Source of the DNA: DASUGM01 sp036274055
Lineage (GTDB): Bacteria > Acidobacteriota > Vicinamibacteria > Vicinamibacterales > SCN-69-37
DNA: 13,426 bases
Assembly (NCBI GenBank): GCA_036274055.1
Contig: DASUGM010000186.1
Span: 1-13,426 of the forward strand
Direction: 5' to 3'
This document shows positions 6,871-13,426 of this stretch, one piece after another. The notes beneath the pieces were generated by a model. That model searched no databases. It was given only the letters and a program-made list of their open reading frames with translations, and was not told the DNA's origin. The stretch's first letter is position 1. The number at the start of each line of letters is the position of its first letter. The position numbers and the translations under genes are program-made.

Positions 6871-7977
6871 ATGCTGCGATTTCGCGCGCTGCTGATCGCG
6901 ACCACGGTATCGGCCGCGTTCGTCGCCGCCGGTCCGGCGATTGGCGAGGTGCGATCCTGGATGCGGACGGCATTTCCCGGCTGGTTCGGGGTCGCCGTCA
7001 ACGGGCTGGCTGGCGCCTGCCTGATCATCGCCATTGGGGCGGTGCTGGCGCGCGTCCGCGAGCGCCGCGGGCTGCGCTTCGGGCTGATCGTCGCGGCCCT
7101 CGTCCTCGCGGCGGCGTCGGCGGCCGCGATGGCGTCGGCGAGCGCCGCGCAGAACGCGGTCGAGCGGTTTCATTTCATCCAGTACGGGCTGGTGACCTGG
7201 CTCTGGTACCGGGTCATGCGCGTTCCGCCCGCCCCGACCGCGGACGTCGCGACGCTCGTCGTGCCGGCGCTCGCCGCGCTGGTTGTCGGCGCCGCCGACG
7301 AGGCGGTTCAGTGGTTTGTGCCAGAGCGCGTCGGCGAGTATCGCGACATCTTTCTCAACGGCACCGCGATCCTCGCGGGCCTGTTGTGGAGCGCCGGACT
7401 GGATCCGCCGTTGCCGTTCTCGCCGCGCCCGGCGCTGCGATCGCGGCGATCGATGGCAATCGCGGCACTAATGGCCGCGGCGGCGATTGCCGCTTTCGTG
7501 CAACTCGCGCAGCTCGGCGTCGTCGTCCGCGACGACGAGATCGGCGTGGCGTTCGTATCGCGCTACAGCGGCGACGAGCTGCGCGCCTTGGCGGCTGACC
7601 GCGCGGCGCGGTGGGCCCGGCAGCCGCCGCTCGAGATGCGCCGCTACGCCCGCGAGGACCAGTATCTGGCCGAGGGTCTCTGGCATGTTCGCGCCCGCAA
7701 TGACGCGTGGGAACGTGGGGTGGAAACGGCGTGGCGTGAGAACCTGATCCTCGAACGCTACTTCGCGCCGGTGCTGGATACGCCGTCCTACGCCGCGCCG
7801 GTCAACCGGTGGCCACCCGAGCAGCGTCGCGATGCCGACAGCCGCCGGGTCGCGACCGGTGCACCGTTCGTCAGCCACGCCAATCCGCTGGCGATCCACA
7901 CGTTTTCGCCGACCGTTCTGTGGGGCGCAATCCTGGGGCTTAGCGCCCTGGTCACAGTACTGTTACGAAGCGCATAA
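6871..7977 (+). CDS. VanZ-like membrane protein with extra C-terminal extracytoplasmic domain
   Basis: This 368-residue inner-membrane protein has hydrophobic segments at about residues 5-25, 40-60, 70-90, 103-115, 126-142 and 162-176, forming a VanZ-like core. Family residues visible are E98 and H101 in ERFHFIQYG, then E144, Q147, R153, D159 and N163 in DEAVQWFVPERVGEYRDIFLN. Beyond the core come another TM (195-215), about 130 hydrophilic residues rich in Arg and Trp (217-345) and a final TM (347-365). The extra domain should lie outside the membrane and is not usual for VanZ proteins, which are mostly 150-200 residues. VanZ of the vancomycin cluster lowers teicoplanin sensitivity, but most homologues have no known role, so no resistance is implied. 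Weak AGGA (6856-6859) precedes ATG 6871. The 18-base gap suggests an operon with the regulator upstream. Confidence 0.8.
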   Translation: MLRFRALLIATTVSAAFVAAGPAIGEVRSWMRTAFPGWFGVAVNGLAGACLIIAIGAVLARVRERRGLRFGLIVAALVLAAASAAAMASASAAQNAVERFHFIQYGLVTWLWYRVMRVPPAPTADVATLVVPALAALVVGAADEAVQWFVPERVGEYRDIFLNGTAILAGLLWSAGLDPPLPFSPRPALRSRRSMAIAALMAAAAIAAFVQLAQLGVVVRDDEIGVAFVSRYSGDELRALAADRAARWARQPPLEMRRYAREDQYLAEGLWHVRARNDAWERGVETAWRENLILERYFAPVLDTPSYAAPVNRWPPEQRRDADSRRVATGAPFVSHANPLAIHTFSPTVLWGAILGLSALVTVLLRSA

Positions 7978-7983
7978 ACCTCG

Positions 7984-8010
7984 AGACCCAAGACCCAAGA
8001 CCCAAGACCA
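7984..8010. repeat. Tandem heptamer array AGACCCA
   Basis: Three exact AGACCCA copies (7984-8004) and a shortened fourth (AGACCA, 8005-8010) start six bases past the VanZ-like stop. On the other strand the unit reads TGGGTCT, close in pattern to the GCTTGGT heptamers near 2315. CAAGAC (8003-8008) can pair with GTCTTG (8020-8025), and GGGCT (8011-8015) with AGCCC (8026-8030), giving two overlapping and mutually exclusive stems just ahead of the next gene's promoter. Confidence 0.75.
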
Positions 8011-8022
8011 GGGCTTTATGTC

Positions 8023-8051
8023 TTGAGCCCCGGCCCGTACAGGTTTACACT
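8023..8051 (+). promoter_or_regulatory. Sigma-70 type promoter for a leaderless gene
   Basis: TTGAGC (8023-8028) and TACACT (8046-8051) are separated by exactly 17 bases, each matching its consensus at four of six positions. The expected transcription start, about seven bases after the -10 box, coincides with the ATG at 8059, so the mRNA would begin at or next to its start codon. No ribosome site precedes that ATG, which agrees with leaderless translation. Confidence 0.55.
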
Positions 8052-8058
8052 GACCGAA

Positions 8059-8685
8059 ATGCGGGGCGACTCCCTCCGCGACCTCTACGCCAAAGTGATC
8101 GCCGTTGTCGGCCTGGGTGTGCTGGCAGGCGCGGGCGCATTGGTCGACTACTGGCCGAGCGGCGGAGCATTGCCGCGCGTCGCGATCGAGCAAAGCGGCC
8201 CCGCGCTGGCTGTGCCGCTTCCGGTGCCGGCCGTCGCGTCCGTCGCCGAGCCTCGTCGTCTGGATGTTGTACGGACCGCCCGCATCCAGTCACCCGGCGT
8301 CGAGACAGTGCGGGTGTCGGCTGCTGTGAAAGTCGATCCGGGCCCCTCGAACTCTCTGCCGGTGTCGCACCGCATCGATTTGACCAGGTCCAGCGCCGCG
8401 GCGCTGGCGGCGCCCCCGGTTGCACCGCAGCCGTCCGTGGCCTCGCCGGCCCAGGACCAGAATGACCTGACGGTAAGCGACGTCACCGCCAACCTGTTCA
8501 TGAACTCGCCGGTACGCCTTTCGGCCGTGTCGGTCTCCGAAGACGACGGCGAGGGCTTCATCGTCGGCGCCGCGAAGAAAACCCGCGACTCCATCGTCCG
8601 CACCGGCCGCAAGACCGGCGCGTCGATCTTCGATGCGTTCAGGTTCGTCGGCGGCGCGATGAAGAAGGCGCTGCCGGGCACGTAG
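8059..8685 (+). CDS. Hypothetical membrane-anchored, Ala/Pro-rich protein
   Basis: I do not recognise this 208-residue protein. A short positively charged N-terminus (MRGDSLRDLYAK) precedes one hydrophobic helix (about residues 13-31, IAVVGLGVLAGAGALV), then a long Ala/Pro/Val-rich low-complexity stretch (about 40-140) and a C-terminal part with Lys/Arg-rich amphipathic character (about 165-208, AAKKTRDSIVRTGRKTG and GGAMKKALPGT). It is probably an inner-membrane anchor with a flexible periplasmic tail. An in-frame TTG at 8023 would add 12 residues, but that TTG is the first part of a good -35 box; the ATG at 8059 sits where transcription should start. It ends against a converging gene and has no obvious functional partner; the promoter suggests independent expression. 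Confidence 0.7.
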   Translation: MRGDSLRDLYAKVIAVVGLGVLAGAGALVDYWPSGGALPRVAIEQSGPALAVPLPVPAVASVAEPRRLDVVRTARIQSPGVETVRVSAAVKVDPGPSNSLPVSHRIDLTRSSAAALAAPPVAPQPSVASPAQDQNDLTVSDVTANLFMNSPVRLSAVSVSEDDGEGFIVGAAKKTRDSIVRTGRKTGASIFDAFRFVGGAMKKALPGT

Positions 8686-8779
8686 AGCGATTTCGGCTTC
8701 GGTGCAGCGATCAGAGCCGTCGCGAGTCGCGCGAAATCGCTTCGGCCGTTTTCCCGGGTTACACAGAATCGAAAACGGC
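8686..8779. terminator. Paired inverted repeats between converging genes
   Basis: Two perfect inverted repeats fill the 104-base gap. AGCGATTTCG (8686-8695) pairs with CGAAATCGCT (8732-8741) and begins directly after the stop codon of the 208-residue protein. GCCGTTTTC (8745-8753) pairs with GAAAACGGC (8771-8779), with T- or A-runs inside the stem. Together they could end transcription from both sides. Loops of 36 and 17 bases and the lack of a proper U-tract make them non-classical. Confidence 0.45.
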
Positions 8780-8789
8780 ACGTAGCCGC

Positions 8790-10175
8790 TTACGCGATCG
8801 CCCTGATCACGTCGCTGCGGGTGATGATGTACGTCTCGTCGCTCTTGAAATCGCGCACCAGAACCGCAGAGTTTTCCGGAGTGATCATCGACGCCAGCGC
8901 GTCGACGCCGGTCGAGATGTCGACGAACGGAAACGGCGGCTCCATGATTTCTGCGACCGCGTCGCTCTTGAGCCGGGGATTTCTGACCAGCGCCGCGTAG
9001 AGCCGCGTTTCGTTGATCGATCCGACGATGCGGCCGTCTCGCGTCACCGGGATCTGCGAGTAGTCGCGCTCGGTCATCACCTGGATGGCGCGGGTCACGG
9101 TGTCGGCGCTGTCGAGCGTCACCAGCGGCGTGCTGTGACGCTGCGCGACCAGATCGCGGGCCACCAGGCCGGTCTTCTCGAGATAGCCCTTCTCGCGCAT
9201 CCAGTCGTCGTTGAACATCTTGCCGAGATAGCGGGTGCCGTGATCGTGGAAGATGACGACGACGACGTCGCCCTTCTTGAACCTGTCGCGCATCTGCAGC
9301 AGGCCGGCCATCGCCGAGCCCGCCGAGTTGCCGGCGAAAATGCCTTCCTCGCGGGCGATCCGGGGCGTCATCACCGCCGCGTCCTTGTCGGTCACCTTCT
9401 CGAAATGATCGATCAGCGAGAAGTCGACGTTCTGCGGCAGGAAGTCCTCGCCGATGCCCTCGGTGACGTACGGATAGATCTCGTTCTTGTCGAACACCCC
9501 GGTCTCTTTGTATTTCTTGAACACCGATCCGTAGGTGTCGATGCCCAGCGCCTGGACGGCCGGGTTCTTCTCTTTGAGATACCGGGCGACGCCGGAGATC
9601 GTGCCGCCGGTGCCGACGCCGACGACGAGATGCGTGATCCTGCCGCCGGTCTGCTCCCAGATCTCCGGGCCGGTCGACTCGTAGTGCGCCTGTGAGTTGG
9701 AGAGGTTGTCGTACTGGTTCGCCTTCCACGCGTTCGGCGTCTCGCGTTCGAGGCGCGACGACACCGAGTAGTACGAGCGCGGATCCTCAGGATCGACGTC
9801 GGTCGGGCAAACGATGACGTCGGCGCCGAAGGCGCGCAGGGCGTCGACTTTCTCTTTCGACTGCTTGTCGGTGGTGGTGAAGATGCACTTGTAGCCCTTG
9901 ACGACCGCGGCGATCGCCAGGCCCATGCCGGTGTTGCCCGACGTTCCCTCGATGATCGTCCCACCGGGCTTGAGGCGGCCGTCGCGCTCGGCGTCCTCGA
10001 TCATCTTCACCGCCATCCGATCCTTGATCGAGTTGCCGGGATTGAACGTCTCGACTTTGGCGTAGACGTCGGCGGCGATGATGCCTTTCGGGATCCGGTT
10101 CAGGCGCACCAGCGGCGTGCCGCCAATCGCATCGAGGATCGTTTCGCAGACACGCAGAGATCGCGGGGAAGTCAC
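8790..10175 (-). CDS. Cystathionine beta-synthase with C-terminal CBS domain pair
   Basis: This 461-residue cytoplasmic PLP enzyme should condense serine (or an activated serine) with homocysteine to cystathionine, the first step of reverse transsulfuration. The catalytic part (about 10-330) has the PLP lysine K51 in NPGNSIKDR, the substrate loop EGTSGNTG (76-83), the PLP-phosphate glycine loop GVGTGGTISG (186-195) and AGNSAGS near 290. Two CBS domains (about 335-461) follow, with TERDYSQIPVTRDGRIVGSI typical of the first. The N-terminal heme Cys-His region of animal enzymes is missing. The layout matches eukaryotic-type CBS rather than short CysK/CysM cysteine synthases, though O-acetylserine use cannot be excluded. 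The start is GTG 10175, with no ribosome site but a promoter placed for leaderless expression. No cystathionine gamma-lyase gene is seen nearby. Confidence 0.93.
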   Translation of the reverse strand: MTSPRSLRVCETILDAIGGTPLVRLNRIPKGIIAADVYAKVETFNPGNSIKDRMAVKMIEDAERDGRLKPGGTIIEGTSGNTGMGLAIAAVVKGYKCIFTTTDKQSKEKVDALRAFGADVIVCPTDVDPEDPRSYYSVSSRLERETPNAWKANQYDNLSNSQAHYESTGPEIWEQTGGRITHLVVGVGTGGTISGVARYLKEKNPAVQALGIDTYGSVFKKYKETGVFDKNEIYPYVTEGIGEDFLPQNVDFSLIDHFEKVTDKDAAVMTPRIAREEGIFAGNSAGSAMAGLLQMRDRFKKGDVVVVIFHDHGTRYLGKMFNDDWMREKGYLEKTGLVARDLVAQRHSTPLVTLDSADTVTRAIQVMTERDYSQIPVTRDGRIVGSINETRLYAALVRNPRLKSDAVAEIMEPPFPFVDISTGVDALASMITPENSAVLVRDFKSDETYIITRSDVIRAIA

Positions 10176-10181
10176 CTGGCG

Positions 10182-10211
10182 ATTTTCGCAGGGTTGGTCG
10201 CGGGGTGTCCA
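10182..10211 (-). promoter_or_regulatory. Candidate promoter for the cystathionine beta-synthase gene
   Basis: Reading the minus strand, TGGACA (10211-10206, five of six -35 bases) and GAAAAT (10187-10182, four of six -10 bases) are separated by 18 bases. Six bases then lead to the GTG start at 10175, so the message would be leaderless. It sits in the 53-base gap after the membrane-protein gene, suggesting the synthase can be expressed apart from the genes upstream. Confidence 0.45.
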
Positions 10212-10228
10212 GCGGCGGCGCCGGCCGG

Positions 10229-12193
10229 TCAGCGTGAGGCCGACAGCGGAACGTAAAGGTCGTGGCTCGTCGTGCTCTGCGCCAGCCGGAGGCCGAGGAC
10301 GTCGATCGCGAACTGGCGCAGCTCCGGCGTGACCTCGCGGCGATCCATGACCACGTAGCCGATGCTGTTGCGCTCGAGGAACCCTTCGGCGGTCGCTCGC
10401 GCCCGCTCGGCGTCGGCCTGGGACAGCGCGTGACCCTCGCTGAGCACGATCAGCGCGTGCATGACCGGCACGCTCTCATAGAAGGTCTTCTTGCGATCCG
10501 ACACGCGCGAGAGATACCCGCCGAGCAGCGGCTTCTCGTGGAACGTCTGGTAGTACTGGGCCGCCGCGTTGAAGTCGCCCAAACCGCCCAGGCCGTCGAT
10601 CATTCCGAACGGCAGATCGAGCACGCGGACGTCGCGTCGGTCGGCGGCAATCGTCGCGTAGACGTCGGGCACGGCGGCGGAGAACACCGGCCGCGGCGCG
10701 CCCAGCAGCTCGAAGGCGGCGCACACCGACACCGCGAGCAGCATTCGACGGCGCTGTCGAGGGTACCGCTCAGCCAGCGCCGCCAGCGCCGCGGCAAACA
10801 TCACCGCGACGCCGAGCATCACGACGATGGCGAACCGCGGCGGCATCCGCGCCGCGCCGATGACGGGCACGTAGCGGAGCAGCGTCCACGGCGTCGGGAT
10901 GTAGGTGTTGATGCCGAAGACGTGGACGAATGGCCCGAGCGTCAGGGCCGCGAAGCCGAGCGAAATCGCCAGCCACAGACGAGGCGGACGATAGGCGGCA
11001 TACAGGCAGGCGAGGACGATGACTGCCAGCGCCACCAGCGGCAGCGATGCGACCTGCTCGGCGAAACCGCCGGGTTGCGCGGAGAGCGACGCGGTCAGCG
11101 CCGCGGGTGTGAGCGGATGCGTCGGGTTGGGCAGGAAGAAGGCAGTGAGATCGACGCCCGGCGCGCTCGAGCGCCACAATACCGGCGCCACCGTCCAGCC
11201 TTCGGCGGCGCGTCGTGCCATCGCGTACAGGGTCGGAGACAACATGACCGTGGCCGCGATCATCCCGACGGCAGCGAGCCGCACCAGCGGCGCAATCGGC
11301 GGCAGCGGCTGCAGCGCCGCTCGAGGCCGCAGCATCAGGAACAGCCGGACGAGCGCCAGCACCGACAACACGAGCACGGGTGTGTACAGCGAGCGCATCG
11401 ACACCGAGATCGACCCGGCCTGCACAGTGCCGCCGCCAATCACGTGCACGCCGACGATCGCCGCCGCAATTGTTGCCATCAGTAGATCGAGCGCGCGGCC
11501 GACGTGCCGGCGCGCTCCGGTCGCCGGCTCGCGCGTCGACGTCACCGTGACAGCGCGGAAGAAGACATAAACCAGGGCCAGCATCGCGCAGTAGACGAGA
11601 TAGTAGGGGTCGCTGCAAAACGCCCAGGCCGCGGCCAGGCCCGCGAAGATCGCATCGCGAGTTCGTCGCGACTCCCACGTCCGATCGATCAGCAGCATGA
11701 ACACCGGCAGCGGCGCCGCGGCGACCAGGCTGAAATGGGAGGTGCTGCGCGCGGTGATGAATGGCGAGCAGGCGAACATGAAACCCGCCAGCCATGAGGC
11801 GGCCACCCGCCCGGTGATCCGATGGGCCAGGAGAAACATGCCGAGCCCGGCAAGCGCGATGTTGAGGAGAAAGATCAGGTTGAAGGCGCCGACCACGCCG
11901 AAGATGGGTTGGAGCGGAACGGCGACGACGTCGGCAAACGCCGTGTAGTTGTGCAGACTGAGATCAGTCGGAGCATCGAGCGCGAAGAGCGTCGACGTGA
12001 AGAACGGCGATCGCCCGGCCAGCAGTTCGTGACGGAAGACCCAGGTGTTCCAGACGTAAACGCCGGTGTCGTCGGTCGGACGCCCGGTGAGGTGCGTGGT
12101 CAGGTGCAGCGTCAATGGCCAGGTTTGCACCATCGCCACGACGAAAAACGACGCCAGGACCCAGAGGCCCAGGCGGACTGAGGAGGTCCGCAT
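10229..12193 (-). CDS. Multi-TM membrane protein, GT-C glycosyltransferase-like
   Basis: This 654-residue protein has about 10-12 TM helices in its first 490 residues and a soluble C-terminal part of about 165 residues. The first loop after TM1 has paired acidic residues D41-D42 in GRPTDDTGVYVWNTW, the place where GT-C fold glycosyltransferases carry a catalytic Asp, and is followed by a charged loop ending LSLHNYTAFADV. This suggests transfer of a sugar from a lipid-linked donor on the outer face of the membrane, but neither donor nor acceptor can be told. The ATG at 12193 is preferred; GTG 12208 would add five residues. No ribosome site precedes either. The VWFA-related gene ends 32 bases upstream on the same strand, so co-transcription is likely. 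The family call is by layout only. Confidence 0.7.
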   Translation of the reverse strand: MRTSSVRLGLWVLASFFVVAMVQTWPLTLHLTTHLTGRPTDDTGVYVWNTWVFRHELLAGRSPFFTSTLFALDAPTDLSLHNYTAFADVVAVPLQPIFGVVGAFNLIFLLNIALAGLGMFLLAHRITGRVAASWLAGFMFACSPFITARSTSHFSLVAAAPLPVFMLLIDRTWESRRTRDAIFAGLAAAWAFCSDPYYLVYCAMLALVYVFFRAVTVTSTREPATGARRHVGRALDLLMATIAAAIVGVHVIGGGTVQAGSISVSMRSLYTPVLVLSVLALVRLFLMLRPRAALQPLPPIAPLVRLAAVGMIAATVMLSPTLYAMARRAAEGWTVAPVLWRSSAPGVDLTAFFLPNPTHPLTPAALTASLSAQPGGFAEQVASLPLVALAVIVLACLYAAYRPPRLWLAISLGFAALTLGPFVHVFGINTYIPTPWTLLRYVPVIGAARMPPRFAIVVMLGVAVMFAAALAALAERYPRQRRRMLLAVSVCAAFELLGAPRPVFSAAVPDVYATIAADRRDVRVLDLPFGMIDGLGGLGDFNAAAQYYQTFHEKPLLGGYLSRVSDRKKTFYESVPVMHALIVLSEGHALSQADAERARATAEGFLERNSIGYVVMDRREVTPELRQFAIDVLGLRLAQSTTSHDLYVPLSASR

Positions 12194-12225
12194 ACTGGGG
12201 TGGGCCACTCTAGCACACCGATTCG

Positions 12226-13426
12226 TTATCGGATCTCGAACCGGACGTCGCGATGGAGCGTGTTCGCGTCTCGCGCCGCATCGATGGACAGCAGATACGG
12301 TCCCGGCGACAGCGCGCCGATCGGCGGCTCGAGCGTGTAGTTGGCGATACCGCGCCGGTCGAATTGTTCCAGCGCCAGTGTGTGCTTCGTCTCGAAGACG
12401 AACGCGCCGCCGTCGTCCATGATTCGTGCGGTCATCTGCACTGGATGGAGCGGCGGACGGCCGTTGACGTACACCTGCATGAACATGCGGAGACGCTCAC
12501 TGGCCGCGAACATCCGCCGCGCCGTGGGTGGAAATGGAAGGATCCCGGCCAACGTCGCAGGCATAGGCCTTCCGGGCGGATCCGCGGCGTTGACCACTAC
12601 GCCGGACATTGCGAAGCGATCTTTTTCGAAGTCGGGCACCTCGAGCGGCACGCGGATGCTGCCCATGCGGCCCTGCTGTACGCGTTCGGCGCCGATGTCG
12701 ACGCGTTGATAGCCCGGTCGCAGCACGAGCTGGCTGTGAATTTCGATCGGCTGCCCATCCGGTTGCGAAACGACCTGGTAATCGGTCGGCGGCTCGCGAT
12801 TGCCCTCGCCGGGGCGAGCGTACGGCTGGACGGCCGTGTAGGCGACATTGATGGTGTCGCCGTCGGCGGCGACCTCGTCAGTCGGCGTCCCGACCGCGGC
12901 GGTAATGGCCGCGATTCCTTCGTTCTTGCCTGGACCGCGAAACACCGCCGCCGCGACGCGCAGGCGCAAGTCGGTCTGCGGCAGCGCGCTCAGCTGGACG
13001 TCGCGAAGCGCTTTTGAAGGCGGCTCTTTCGGCTGCCTTCCTCGTGGCCGGCCTGGCGGCGTCGTCCGATCGACGCGCGTCGTGCGTGCCCGGACCAGCA
13101 GTCCCTGCCGCTTGACACGCACTTCGACGAGTGGCGGCTTGCTCGACTGCTTCGGGTCGCGGACCGGCGTGCGGTAGCCGAGCGTGTAGTACGCCGTGTG
13201 TTCGCGAAACATGCGATCCAGCGCCGGCTCATAACCGGCGGAATCGACCACCGCGAATCCAAAGCCCCATTCCGTCAACTGCTTGAGAAACAGCCGCCGC
13301 AGATCGCGCTGCTTCGTCTCCTTCGGCGACAACGCCGGCTCGCCGATCATTGCCGTCGGATCGATCGCGTAGATGCTGACATTGTCGCGGTCGGCAATGC
13401 CGACCGCGGCGTCGACCCGCCAATAG
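12226..13426 (-). CDS. VWFA-related domain protein, acidobacterial type (5' partial)
   Basis: The frame is open to the window end, so only the last 399 residues are seen. The start, any signal peptide and the metal-binding MIDAS part of the von Willebrand factor A fold lie outside. The visible part begins with the end of that fold (DNVSIYAIDPTAM), then FAVVDSAGYEPALDRMFREHTAYYTLGYRTP and LVEVRVKRQGLLVRART. This YYTLGY plus basic beta-strand pattern is typical of the 'VWFA-related Acidobacterial domain' family. A Pro/Arg-rich linker (PPGRPRGRQPKEPP) and about 250 beta-rich residues follow, probably two Ig-like or jelly-roll modules, ending in RDVRFEIR. The proteins are thought to be secreted and their role is unknown. 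Methionine at 13350 is internal, not the start. Confidence 0.82.
   Translation of the reverse strand, partial: YWRVDAAVGIADRDNVSIYAIDPTAMIGEPALSPKETKQRDLRRLFLKQLTEWGFGFAVVDSAGYEPALDRMFREHTAYYTLGYRTPVRDPKQSSKPPLVEVRVKRQGLLVRARTTRVDRTTPPGRPRGRQPKEPPSKALRDVQLSALPQTDLRLRVAAAVFRGPGKNEGIAAITAAVGTPTDEVAADGDTINVAYTAVQPYARPGEGNREPPTDYQVVSQPDGQPIEIHSQLVLRPGYQRVDIGAERVQQGRMGSIRVPLEVPDFEKDRFAMSGVVVNAADPPGRPMPATLAGILPFPPTARRMFAASERLRMFMQVYVNGRPPLHPVQMTARIMDDGGAFVFETKHTLALEQFDRRGIANYTLEPPIGALSPGPYLLSIDAARDANTLHRDVRFEIR

Noticed and set aside
6871..7977. Glycopeptide resistance gene
   Set aside because: VanZ-like proteins are widespread without resistance, and no other van genes are present.
8023..8058. 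TTG start for the 208-residue protein
   Set aside because: The TTG belongs to the -35 box, no ribosome site precedes it, and ATG 8059 sits where transcription should begin.
8290..9729. 479-codon minus-strand frame overlapping the synthase
   Set aside because: It lies in another frame of the well-supported cystathionine beta-synthase, has a composition dominated by Arg and Gly, and shows no recognisable motif.

Overview
The window is high-GC DNA from a Gram-negative bacterium, most likely an Acidobacteriota member near Vicinamibacteria. The main clue is a protein of the type called 'VWFA-related, Acidobacterial'. A beta-barrel outer-membrane protein, few Shine-Dalgarno sequences and apparently leaderless genes fit this. 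The assignment is inference from gene content, not from a marker gene.

Positions 1-3343 (plus strand) look like a metal-uptake operon, probably for zinc or manganese. It has a coiled-coil beta-barrel porin (5' end outside the window), a TroA/ZnuA-type periplasmic metal-binding lipoprotein-like SBP with a signal peptide, and an ABC-3 family permease. The ATPase is absent from the window. Between the binding protein and the permease lies a striking 168-base element: heptamer repeats (GCTTGGT type) arranged as two opposed arms around a perfect 16-base palindrome.

Positions 3588-7977 (plus strand) hold a signalling cluster: a six-TM, GAF-like, HisKA_3 sensor kinase, a NarL/FixJ response regulator overlapping it by 4 bases, a second regulator about 70% identical to the first (tandem duplication), and a VanZ-like membrane protein with a large extra extracytoplasmic domain. 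A second heptamer array (AGACCCA type) follows. After it comes an unknown 208-residue membrane-anchored protein (8059-8685) with a good promoter placed for leaderless translation.

Positions 8790-13426 are all on the minus strand and converge on the preceding genes through a short region with two perfect inverted repeats. In transcription order they are the 3' part of the VWFA-related protein, a multi-TM GT-C-like membrane protein, and a cystathionine beta-synthase with tandem regulatory CBS domains, which seems to have its own leaderless promoter.

No rRNA, tRNA, CRISPR array, transposase or phage gene was seen. No gene-free stretch exceeds 300 bases. The least explained parts are the heptamer/palindrome element, the duplicated response regulators, the extended VanZ protein and the 208-residue protein.
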